Origin: Algoriphagus sp.
Lineage (GTDB): Bacteria; Bacteroidota; Bacteroidia; Cytophagales; Cyclobacteriaceae
DNA: 64,000 bases
Reading direction: 5' to 3'
NCBI GenBank assembly: GCA_029945945.1
Contig: JAQSDM010000001.1
Span: 105,986 to 169,985 of the forward strand
Numbering within the stretch: position 1 is the first letter of the stretch; the number at the start of each line of letters is the position of its first letter. Under the pieces are notes generated by a model, which was given only the letters and a program-made list of their open reading frames with translations, was not told the DNA's origin and made no database searches. The position numbers and the translations under genes were made by a program. Shown here in pieces: positions 28,622-36,777 of this stretch.

Positions 28622-29236
28622 ATGAAAACACTTTCAAAAAACCCGGCAAGAGTTGGTGCGCTATGCATCCTGAATACCTTAACTATCATGTATTGTCTTT
28701 TTCTTTTGGCTTACAGCTTGAGGGATTCTGCAGGATATTTCATTACCCTGTTTATCTCAGGATGGCTGACCTGGACTTTTGTAGAATACTTTGTCCACCG
28801 GTTTCTGATGCATGAGTTGATTGTTCCCGGTAAAAAGGACACACTTTTCAATCACCAAGAGCACCATCAAAACCCAAAGAATCTAAAAGTCTCATTTTTT
28901 CAAAGAACAATTATCTTCATTATAGGGTCATTAATCTTCTGGAAAGCGTTGGAATTAAATAACCTCTTCACGCTATTTGCAGGATTTTTCTCCGGATTTA
29001 TAACCTACAACTTCATACACTTCATCCTTCACCAACCTTACGGAAGATATATTTTACCAAGAATTCAGGAAGCTCACATTCATCATCATACCCGATATCC
29101 TAACTGTGGATACAGCTTCAGTACAATTCTTTGGGACTGGATGTATGATACCCTTCCTCCAAAACATGCAGCAATAACTGCCCAAATGAGAATGAATTAC
29201 TTTAAAAGTTCATCGAAAACCCGGCAAATCATCTAA
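28622..29236 (+). CDS. Fatty-acid hydroxylase/sterol desaturase family membrane protein
   Basis: A 204-residue membrane protein with four histidine clusters that bind a di-iron centre: HRFLMHE, HQEHH, HFILHQ and HIHHH. Three to four transmembrane segments lie between them. This is the FA_hydroxylase superfamily; the actual lipid or sterol hydroxylated is unknown. In-frame ATG at 28622 is the first, with an A-rich region ahead. Confidence 0.88.
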   Translation: MKTLSKNPARVGALCILNTLTIMYCLFLLAYSLRDSAGYFITLFISGWLTWTFVEYFVHRFLMHELIVPGKKDTLFNHQEHHQNPKNLKVSFFQRTIIFIIGSLIFWKALELNNLFTLFAGFFSGFITYNFIHFILHQPYGRYILPRIQEAHIHHHTRYPNCGYSFSTILWDWMYDTLPPKHAAITAQMRMNYFKSSSKTRQII

Positions 29237-29452
29237 CTAGTAAAAGTATGAATAAATGAATTTTAAAGATTTTAGAGTGTAAAAATCAAGAAAAATCACT
29301 TTTAATCAATATTCTATAAAATCAAGTAATCCAATTTCATTCATAGAGTTTAACCGTTTATACAAAATATAATTCCGTTCATTGCCATTCATTCAAAATA
29401 AGTTGATTAAATTAATCCTGATAAGTTCAGGGGTGATTAAAAATTGAATGAT

Positions 29453-30451
29453 ATGGAATTCTCAAATTCACAGGCACAATTTTTTAATACGTTAAAGAAT
29501 TATATTCCTGCTTATACTTCTCTGGTAGATGAGGTTTCGGAAGTCCTGAATATCAGCATGGACAGCGCCTATCGAAGGATCCGTGGAGAAAAACTCCTTG
29601 ATTTCGCGGAAATAGAAATGCTCTGCAAACGGTTCAATATTTCAGTTGACAAATTCTTCAGCACAAACGCGAATACCATCCTTTTTCAAGGAAAACAAAA
29701 CACGTACAAAGAGGAAAGCTTCATGGAATGGATGGAGGATGTACTGGCTCAGTTGAATCTGGTCAATAGTTTTAACAAAAAGCATATCTATTATTTATGT
29801 AAAGACATGCCTCCTTTTTATCATTATTACCACAAAGAACTTGCTGCTTTCAAATTCTTTTTCTGGATAAAATCTATCCTATTCAGCGAGCATATGAATG
29901 GCAAAAAGTTTTCGATCTCTGACAATTTTTTTGGCCAATACGAAGAGATCACCAGGAAAATTGTCAAGACCTATAATTTATGCCCCACTACTGAAATCTG
30001 GAATGAAGAAGGAATCAATACGACTCTGAGGCAGATTGAATTGTATCATGAAATGGGAATCATCGAAAATCCAAAGGATACACTTTTCCTCTACCAATGT
30101 GTGAAAGAAGTAGTCGATCACCTGGAAAAGATGGCGGAAGCCGGAAAGAAATTCATGATAAATCAGGTACCTACAGACGAAAGTCCTGAGTACAAGTTCT
30201 TCGTCAATGAATTTGTCCTGGGGGATAATACATTTTTTGTTGAACTCGATGGCAACAGGATCACCTACCTCAATTATAGCGTCATTTATTTCCTTGGCAC
30301 AGCAGATCAAAAGTTCAATGAGGGCATGTTTCGAAACCTCGAAAACCTGATGAAAAAATCAACCCAGATCAGCACTGTTGGAGAAAAAGACCGAAAGCAA
30401 TTTTTTAACAAGCTCCGTAAAAAAATTCAGACAAAGATTGATCTAATCTAG
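29453..30451 (+). CDS. Predicted DNA-binding protein, XRE/BetR-like N-terminal HTH
   Basis: A 332-residue cytoplasmic protein. The N-terminal 65 residues look like a Cro/C1-type helix-turn-helix: VSEVLNISMDSAYRRIRGEKLLDFAEIEMLCKRFNISVDKF. The remaining 270 residues are helical with no family I recognise. Start ATG at 29453 is favoured over TTG at 29444. Probably a regulator, perhaps of the lipoprotein gene 74 bp downstream. Confidence 0.72.
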   Translation: MEFSNSQAQFFNTLKNYIPAYTSLVDEVSEVLNISMDSAYRRIRGEKLLDFAEIEMLCKRFNISVDKFFSTNANTILFQGKQNTYKEESFMEWMEDVLAQLNLVNSFNKKHIYYLCKDMPPFYHYYHKELAAFKFFFWIKSILFSEHMNGKKFSISDNFFGQYEEITRKIVKTYNLCPTTEIWNEEGINTTLRQIELYHEMGIIENPKDTLFLYQCVKEVVDHLEKMAEAGKKFMINQVPTDESPEYKFFVNEFVLGDNTFFVELDGNRITYLNYSVIYFLGTADQKFNEGMFRNLENLMKKSTQISTVGEKDRKQFFNKLRKKIQTKIDLI

Positions 30452-30524
30452 ATTCAATTCCCTTTTAACAACTGAATCAGGAAAGCAAATTTCCTTTAAC
30501 TTAGGGTAGAATTATCGAATCAAT

Positions 30525-31625
30525 ATGAAATTTCCTGTTTCAAAAATAGTTGGGCTGGCAGCTATTTTATCTATTACTATCGCCTGCAATTCAACTAAAT
30601 CCGAGAATCAATCTTCGAATGAAAAGGCGCTAACTCTTTCAAATATTGAAGAACCTACAGATAAAGTACCGGGAATGTCTTGGATTCCCGGAGGAGAATT
30701 TACCATGGGAACCAATGAAGAAGATGCCTACGACGCAGAAAAACCAGCTGTTGATCTGAAAGTTGCAGGATTCTGGATGGATACCCACGAAGTCACCAAT
30801 GCAGAATACACCGCTTTCACTGAAGCTACGGGATATGTCACGATTGCCGAGCGAAAGCCTGACTGGGAAGAACTCAAACTCCAAGTTCCTCCCGGAACAC
30901 CAAAGCCACACGATTCTCTCCTGGTTGCAGGATCTATGGTTTTCACTCCGCCTGCTATCGCGGTTCCAACTGACGATATTTCCCGCTGGTGGTCATGGGT
31001 GATTGGTGCAAACTGGAGACATCCTGAAGGTCCAGGAAGTGATTTGAAGGGACGAGAAAATCATCCTGTCGTTCATATGGCATATGATGATGCAAAGGCA
31101 TATGCAGAATGGGCAGGAAAGCGACTTCCAACCGAAATAGAATGGGAATTTGCTGCACGAGGCGGAGTAAAAGGAAAGCGATTTGCCTGGGGCGATGAAC
31201 TTCATCCCAATGGACAATTCCTTGCAAACACCTTTCAGGGAAATTTTCCAAATGAAAATCTCGGAACCGATGGATTCATAGGAACCTCTCCTGTCAAGAC
31301 TTTTGCTCCAAATACTTTTGGATTGTATGATATGATCGGGAATGTCTGGGAACTGACAGATGATTGGTATGATGCCCTCAAATACGCAAGATTGGCTGGT
31401 CAGGCTCCAAAACTGGATGCATCCATGAACCCTTGCTACAATCCCAACAATCCATTTGCACAGGAACGAGTAATAAAAGGCGGTTCCTACCTTTGCGCAG
31501 CAAACTACTGCGTCAATTATCGGCCATCCGCACGTCAGGGACATTCTTTTGATTCCGGTACTTCAAATGTTGGTTTCAGATGCGTCAAAACTCCGGAAAC
31601 CAAAAGCCTGAGTTTAAACCAATAA
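30525..31625 (+). CDS. Formylglycine-generating-enzyme (SUMF1)-like lipoprotein
   Basis: A 366-residue SUMF1/FGE-sulfatase-modifying domain protein anchored by a lipoprotein signal (lipobox IAC, Cys21). The domain runs from SWIPGGEFTMGT to NVGFRCVK. Two cysteines, Cys324 and Cys329, in GGSYLCAANYC, sit in the same context as the catalytic copper-binding pair of true formylglycine-generating enzymes. This suggests real Cys-to-formylglycine oxidase activity rather than only a structural FGE fold, but no sulfatase gene is in the window. May share a promoter with the HTH protein upstream. Confidence 0.87.
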   Translation: MKFPVSKIVGLAAILSITIACNSTKSENQSSNEKALTLSNIEEPTDKVPGMSWIPGGEFTMGTNEEDAYDAEKPAVDLKVAGFWMDTHEVTNAEYTAFTEATGYVTIAERKPDWEELKLQVPPGTPKPHDSLLVAGSMVFTPPAIAVPTDDISRWWSWVIGANWRHPEGPGSDLKGRENHPVVHMAYDDAKAYAEWAGKRLPTEIEWEFAARGGVKGKRFAWGDELHPNGQFLANTFQGNFPNENLGTDGFIGTSPVKTFAPNTFGLYDMIGNVWELTDDWYDALKYARLAGQAPKLDASMNPCYNPNNPFAQERVIKGGSYLCAANYCVNYRPSARQGHSFDSGTSNVGFRCVKTPETKSLSLNQ

Positions 31626-31661
31626 GACCCTTGCAGAGTTTCCCTGCATCAATCTTGCTCC

Positions 31662-32276
31662 TCAAAAAAAAGTATCCTGATAATCGGTTGGATAGCCTTT
31701 TATGATCCGCTGAATGTATTTTCCGATGATATCAAACTCTAAGTTTACCAAGTCTCCTGGCTTCAATTGGTGAAAATTGGTATGCTCGTAAGTATATGGA
31801 ATGATCGCAACTGAAAATCTGCCGGGACCGGAATTGAAGCAAGTTAGGCTGGTTCCGTTTATGGTAATCGATCCTTTCTCCACAGTCACATTTCCGGAAG
31901 CTGAATCGAATTCAAAGTCAAAAACCCAGGATCCGTCCTGATCAGAAATTTTTTTCACCTTTCCTGTCTGATCCACATGACCCTGCACGATATGACCGTC
32001 GAATCGACCATTTGCCGGCATGCAGCGCTCCAGGTTTACTTTCTTTCCCTTATTCCATTCAGCAAGATTTGTTTTAGAGATAGTCTCTTGAATCGCCGTC
32101 ACCCGATAGCTTTTCAAATCCGTTTGGACGATGGTAAGGCAAACGCCATCATGTGCCAGAGACTGGTCAATTTTCAATTCAGACGCTAATTCCGATTGGA
32201 TATCAAAATGGACGTTGCTGCCTTCTTTTGTGATTTTTTGGATGGTTCCAAACGACTCAATTATTCCTGTAAACAT
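31662..32276 (-). CDS. ribE: Riboflavin synthase, alpha subunit
   Basis: A 204-residue riboflavin synthase made of two tandem lumazine-binding repeats: the first starts MFTGIIESFGTI, the second is at about residue 95 (GHIVQGHVDQTGKV). Dismutates two 6,7-dimethyl-8-ribityllumazine molecules to riboflavin. The upstream gap has no recognisable FMN riboswitch. Divergent from pcm. Confidence 0.95.
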   Translation of the reverse strand: MFTGIIESFGTIQKITKEGSNVHFDIQSELASELKIDQSLAHDGVCLTIVQTDLKSYRVTAIQETISKTNLAEWNKGKKVNLERCMPANGRFDGHIVQGHVDQTGKVKKISDQDGSWVFDFEFDSASGNVTVEKGSITINGTSLTCFNSGPGRFSVAIIPYTYEHTNFHQLKPGDLVNLEFDIIGKYIQRIIKGYPTDYQDTFF

Positions 32277-32385
32277 GGGTCAATTTTAACTTTCGAAGTA
32301 TCAGTGATTAAGCATTATTTGCTCAAATCGGTTTCAAATTAAGCCAATTATTCTTTTATCTTCGATCCTATATCCATAATTACAC

Positions 32386-33048
32386 ATGCCCCTTCTCAAA
32401 CTCGAAGACTCCTACCTGCACAAAGGAAAACGAAAAGCACTGGTAGCTTTACTTCGGGAAAAAGGAATCAAGAGCGAACGGGTTTTGGATGCGATCTACA
32501 AACTGCCAAGACATTTTTTCTTTGACTCAGCGCTGGTTTCTCATGCTTACGAAGACAAAGCATTCCCAATCGGGGAAGGCCAGACCATTTCACAACCCTA
32601 CACAGTAGCTTTCCAGACGGAATTGCTTGATATCAAACCCGGAGATAAAGTCCTGGAAATCGGAACCGGATCAGGATATCAAGGTACCATCCTTCACTTG
32701 CTGGGTGCTGAAGTTTATACGATTGAATATCAAAAGAAGCTTTATGAGGGAACCAAGCGGTTTTTGGCAAGGCTGGGGATTGAGATGAAACTCTTTTACG
32801 GCGATGGCACCGGAGGTTTGCCGGAGCATGCTCCTTTTGACAAAATCATCGTCACTGCCGGAGCCCCAGTTGTTCCTGAAGCTTTGGTGGAGCAACTCAA
32901 AATCGGAGGAATTTTGGTGATTCCTGTAGGAACCCGCGGAAAACAAACCATGCTCAAAATCACCAAAAAATCCTCTAAAGAAGTGGTGCGTGAAGAGTAT
33001 GAAGGTTTTGCTTTTGTTCCGCTTCTGGGTAAAGATGGGTGGAACTAA
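32386..33048 (+). CDS. pcm: Protein-L-isoaspartate O-methyltransferase
   Basis: A 220-residue SAM-dependent methyltransferase that repairs isoaspartyl damage in proteins. Motif I VLEIGTGSGYQGTIL is near residues 89-103, and the substrate-side GEGQTISQPYTVAF and IIVTAGAPVVPEAL stretches match the family. Cytoplasmic; alone in its transcription unit as far as can be seen. Confidence 0.94.
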   Translation: MPLLKLEDSYLHKGKRKALVALLREKGIKSERVLDAIYKLPRHFFFDSALVSHAYEDKAFPIGEGQTISQPYTVAFQTELLDIKPGDKVLEIGTGSGYQGTILHLLGAEVYTIEYQKKLYEGTKRFLARLGIEMKLFYGDGTGGLPEHAPFDKIIVTAGAPVVPEALVEQLKIGGILVIPVGTRGKQTMLKITKKSSKEVVREEYEGFAFVPLLGKDGWN

Positions 33049-33190
33049 CCATTTTTTAACGCTGAATTTTGGTTTATTTTTTTTCAGTCTGAAACTTGAA
33101 TACCGAAACATTTCCAAATTTTATTCCGTTATCTAATTTAAAAATTAGAACTGCCAAATAATATTTCTATTTTTGGTCAAAATTAACCCT

Positions 33191-33718
33191 ATGAGTACGA
33201 AGAAATTTGCCAAAGACTCAGTGACAATCATGACGGAGATGGTCCTTCCTAACGATACAAATACGCTCAACAATTTAATGGGTGGAAAACTCATGCATTG
33301 GATGGACGTAGTGGCAGCAATCGCGGCTCAAAAACATTCAAACAGGATAGTGGTGACCGCTTCAGCTGACAGCATTTCTTTCAAGCAGCCAATTAATCTG
33401 GGTAACGTGGTAACTCTTCGCTCCCAGGTGACCAGGGCATTTAACTCTTCCATGGAGGTATTTATCGAAGTGACAGCAGAGGATATTCCTGCCAGTAAGA
33501 AGATCATGACTCACCGTGCATTTTTCACATTTGTTGCAGTAGATCATAACAGCAAACCCGTTCGTATTCCTGATTTGGAACCGGAAACCCCTGATGAAAT
33601 TGAGCTGTTCGAAGGAGCTTTAAGAAGACGACAGCTTCGTCTTGTACTGGCACAAAGAATGAAGCCTGAAGATGCTGTAGAATTGAGATCGATTTTCAAC
33701 CTGGATATCACCAAGTAA
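33191..33718 (+). CDS. Acyl-CoA thioesterase (hotdog, YciA/BACH-like)
   Basis: A 175-residue cytoplasmic hotdog thioesterase. Start is the ATG at 33191 (MSTKKFAKDSVTIMTEMVLP). The conserved active-site helix NTLNNLMGGKLMHWMDVVAAIAA and the strand SISFKQPINLGNVVTLRSQV match acyl-CoA hydrolases of the YciA/cytosolic-acyl-CoA group. It is the last clearly core gene before the accessory region. Confidence 0.92.
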   Translation: MSTKKFAKDSVTIMTEMVLPNDTNTLNNLMGGKLMHWMDVVAAIAAQKHSNRIVVTASADSISFKQPINLGNVVTLRSQVTRAFNSSMEVFIEVTAEDIPASKKIMTHRAFFTFVAVDHNSKPVRIPDLEPETPDEIELFEGALRRRQLRLVLAQRMKPEDAVELRSIFNLDITK

Positions 33719-33734
33719 GCTGAAAAACATAATA

Positions 33735-33765
33735 GGGACACGAGATATTGTCCCCTCTTTTTTTG
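33735..33765 (+). terminator. Terminator after thioesterase gene
   Basis: Stem GGGACA/TGTCCC (33735-33740 and 33749-33754) followed by CTCTTTTTTT. Confidence 0.75.
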
Positions 33766-33959
33766 TGGTAAGGGGATTTTTCATCAATTTCCCGACATGG
33801 AAATAAATTAATGTTTTATTTTTTATCCAAAATGTTTTGTCCATTGATTTAAAGGACTTTTTCGATCAAAAAAAAAAATGAATTTCAATCTTAATGCTTT
33901 TTTCTCCTAAATATTACACTGGGGTCAAAGGTTCTCACTCCAATTGAAATAGATTCTCA

Positions 33960-34365
33960 ATACAACAGGAAAACTATCCCAAATAAAAAAGGGAAATACC
34001 CTGTCCATATCATTTGAGAAAGGTATAAGAAAAGGCCTCAATCATTCCAAATATTTCCTTAGATCTGTTTGCTCCAAAAGAAAAAGGGAATTTTTACTGA
34101 AGAAACACCAAAAAGCAGCGAAAATTAACCTGAAGATCTCCCAAGTGGTCAACCTGATGGAAGATTTTATTTTAAATAATCACTTCAGACGATTAACTCC
34201 ATAGAAATTAAAAGATTAGTATCAAAAAACCATAATCAGTTTGTCGATTTTAAAGACTTCAAATCAGAAAAAGTCTTGGATTTCTACGAAAAAAAAATCA
34301 CAAATCAGGTAGTGCTTCCACACTGAGTCAATATAAATTAGCTTTACAAAGTTAAATGAATTCAA
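33960..34365 (+). pseudogene. Probable decayed tyrosine recombinase (integrase) fragment
   Basis: No intact gene is present. Translated across frame changes, the plus strand gives integrase-like blocks: IPNKKGKYPVHI, then FLLKKHQKAAKINLKISQVV, then after a stop NHNQFVDFKDFKSEKVLDFYEKK and, after a frameshift at an A-run near 34290, SGSASTLSQYKLAL. The last two resemble the SAM-like core-binding domain of Bacteroidota phage-type integrases. No catalytic domain (R...HxxR...Y) follows. The remaining sequence to 34632 shows nothing else convincing. Inference with moderate uncertainty. Confidence 0.35.
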
Positions 34366-34632
34366 GTTTTTCTGATTTACATGGCTTTTTTTTCAAGATT
34401 TTGCTCCTTTCCTTGGAAAACATGACAAATAATGGGTTCCTCAGAGGCAAAATATTTTACCAACATCAAGACAATCTATATCAGATGATATGGTGAAAAT
34501 TACAAGGAAGATCCAGGAGGGTACTTACGGTTTTTCAGTAATGTTACTGAAACAAGGAAAATATAAAGAGAATTTAGGTTTTTCAAATTCAGAGCTGGAT
34601 TCCATCATGGCCTTGGATTTATCACGAAATCC

Positions 34633-35523
34633 CTATTCTCTTTGTCCATTTTTTTGTTGCAATTCCAGTCTGTAAGCAGAAGGCGAATTTTGGAAATGAG
34701 ATTTGAACAATCTGGAAAAATGGGCAATATTTTCAAAGCCCAGGGTATAACAAATGTCAGTAATGGTCATGGTAGTACTCTGAAGAAATTCGCTCGCTTT
34801 TTCCAGCCTCTTCTCCCGGATCCATTTCGATGGAGACATGTTGTAAATCGCCAGAAAATCTCTTCTAAAGCTAGACAAACTTCTTCCAGAGAGACCTGCA
34901 AGTTCATTTAAAGAAATGGTATTCATGATGTTATCTTCGACAATAGCAGTAATATTTGTCCGAAACTGCTCGCGCAAATCAAGAACTTGTTCAAGAATCA
35001 TCTGCTCTCTGTCCGCGATATAAAACAGAAGTTCAAGAATTTTTAATCTTATGAGATTTTCTCCAATCTTTTCATCTGAAAAAAGAAAATATTTTATCGA
35101 ATTTATACATCCAAGTAAACGGGGGTCAATAAAGCCATTTATAAATGTTTGTGATTCATTAAGTGAAGTCAGGCGCAACTCAGCTAATTTCATGAATTCC
35201 TTGACCAGATCCGGTTTGAGCGATATAAGAATGAATTCATACATTAAAATTTCGTCAGAGGTATCTGGAGTGCTAAAGATCTCCACTAGCCTACCTTTTC
35301 TCAGGAAGGCCATCTCATTCTTTTCGACTAGATATTCAAGAGATCCATGCCGAATATTTAAAAACCCATTAAGCACAAAAACGAGAAGATTGTCCTCTAA
35401 AAACAATGAATCTTGTAAAGGCTTGTCAGAAGAATGAAATTGAACAACGGGGTTACCATTCAGTACCAAAACATGCTTCAGTTCTGTATGTGCTTCGATG
35501 CTTGAAAAGGAATTTATATACAT
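34633..35523 (-). CDS. AraC family transcriptional regulator
   Basis: A 296-residue regulator. The C-terminal 100 residues carry the two AraC helix-turn-helix motifs: ISLNELAGLSGRSLSSFRRDF and ITDICYTLGFENIAHFSRLFK. The N-terminal 190 residues look like an AraC-type cupin effector domain of the ExsA-like group. Ligand unknown. It stands alone between remnants of two other genes. A perfect 12-bp palindrome GCGATATATCGC lies about 120 bases upstream and could be an operator. Confidence 0.88.
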   Translation of the reverse strand: MYINSFSSIEAHTELKHVLVLNGNPVVQFHSSDKPLQDSLFLEDNLLVFVLNGFLNIRHGSLEYLVEKNEMAFLRKGRLVEIFSTPDTSDEILMYEFILISLKPDLVKEFMKLAELRLTSLNESQTFINGFIDPRLLGCINSIKYFLFSDEKIGENLIRLKILELLFYIADREQMILEQVLDLREQFRTNITAIVEDNIMNTISLNELAGLSGRSLSSFRRDFLAIYNMSPSKWIREKRLEKASEFLQSTTMTITDICYTLGFENIAHFSRLFKSHFQNSPSAYRLELQQKNGQRE

Positions 35524-35642
35524 ATGATTCGATTAAATTCTAGGTTTCACTTTATGAATTAATAGAATTAAACCAAATCATATGCCTAGATTATAACAAC
35601 CTGATTATCATATATTTATAAAATTTTTAACAAAAAAAAGTA

Positions 35643-35654
35643 GCGATATATCGC
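35643..35654. promoter_or_regulatory. 12-bp perfect palindrome, possible operator
   Basis: GCGATATATCGC, in the AT-rich divergent gap 120 bases upstream of the AraC gene. No protein can be assigned to it. Confidence 0.2.
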
Positions 35655-35841
35655 CATTCAACGAAGAGGCTTCTTAAATCTCGCAGGTAAAAAGAATTAA
35701 AATAAAGAGAAGATAGTATTAAATCTCTTATAATAAGTTGACCTATTTACCTAATTAAAAAAGCTGTGCCAATCACCATTCATTAACAAAATATCCTGAG
35801 CAATAGTGAAAAAAACTTAACGTTAATTTTGAATTTGAGAA

Positions 35842-36205
35842 TTAGATGAACTCATTGGATTCAGCGACTAGCAAACCCTTTGGAGATCCATAATAGTCCT
35901 TTTGGTCAATCATTTCATCATTCCAGGAAATCAACTTCTTGAACTCCTTCTATATACATCCATGCTTCCCATTTAAGCAAAGAATGAAAGTCGGACCCTC
36001 TCCTATTACTTCATTAATTTCTTCAATCGATGACAATCTTTCTTCTTAGAACTGGAATTGATTCAACTCACGTACTACGCTTACCCATTGAAGGAAAGTT
36101 TACGTTAATCCTTGTCTATTCACATAAATATTGAAGTCGCAAAATTCTTTTCGCCACCCTTCATCAATTCAGTGTATGTGTTTTTCCTTCAACAAAGAAT
36201 TTAAA
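35842..36205 (-). pseudogene. Decayed gene of unknown family, three or four in-frame stops
   Basis: Reading the minus strand in one frame from about 36205 to the TAA at 35842 gives about 120 codons of protein-like sequence interrupted by stops but not by frameshifts: IDEGWRKEFCDFNIYVNRQG, then TFLQWVSVVRELNQFQF, then ERLSSIEEINEVIGEGPTF and EFKKLISWNDEMIDQKDYYG. I do not recognise the family. The steady frame with four stop codons indicates an old gene under no selection. Confidence 0.5.
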
Positions 36206-36749
36206 ATAACTATTTTTTATCAATTATTTATAATTTTATAATGAATTAAAAAATTTAGATCCCTAAGATACGTAATTTAATCCTTCTTTATTTTTACCTT
36301 ATATAATTATTTTTTCACATTTTACTAATAAATTATCATTCGATTTAATTTATCCTAACGCGGAAATATTACTATTTAACACAATATAATAAACCTATTA
36401 TTGTCTATTTATATTTATTATAAAAATGGAAATAATAAAAAATAACGAGAAATTTCGAAAAAATATATCAAGTAATTATTATTATATAAACACTTATACA
36501 ACAAGAAAAGACTATAATTTTCTCAAATATTTGAATCATTTGTGCAATTTGATAATAGTTAGGTATGCATATGGTTTCTTTTTGTTTTTTCGGGATTCTG
36601 TACCATGGCTAGTTAAACAAAACGCTTCCAGAAATGGTTAAAACGAAATTAAAATTATCGGACAATTAATTGATGACGGAGAAAAAAGCCATTTAAAACC
36701 TAATTTTAACAGTTACCTTATCTTAATTTAAGTATTTTTTTTGGAGTTT
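36206..36749. other. AT-rich gap, no gene seen
   Basis: Extremely AT-rich stretch (runs of A and T, ATTATTATATAAAC-type sequence) ahead of the large regulator. A 71-codon open frame at 36426 has improbable composition and is not called. Nothing else supportable. Confidence 0.4.
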
Positions 36750-36757
36750 TAGATTTG
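36750..36757 (+). promoter_or_regulatory. Possible -7 box of the GAF-array regulator
   Basis: TAGATTTG matches TAnnTTTG, 21 bases before the regulator ATG; the -33 element is only TTA. A very short leader would result. Confidence 0.3.
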
Positions 36758-36777
36758 CCAATTTCTTAAATTGAATC

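Noticed and set aside
32277..32385. Possible FMN riboswitch ahead of riboflavin synthase
   Set aside because: No RFN-element consensus is seen in the 109-bp divergent gap.
34490..34675. 61-codon open frame downstream of the integrase fragment
   Set aside because: Overlaps the end of the AraC gene on the other strand and has no recognisable pattern.
36426..36641. 71-codon open frame in AT-rich gap
   Set aside because: Composition (many Asn, Tyr, Lys) and AT-run context are those of random AT-rich sequence; no family pattern.
35524..36749. Insertion sequence in the long AT-rich gap
   Set aside because: No terminal inverted repeats or transposase motif (DDE) could be identified; only a decayed unknown frame.
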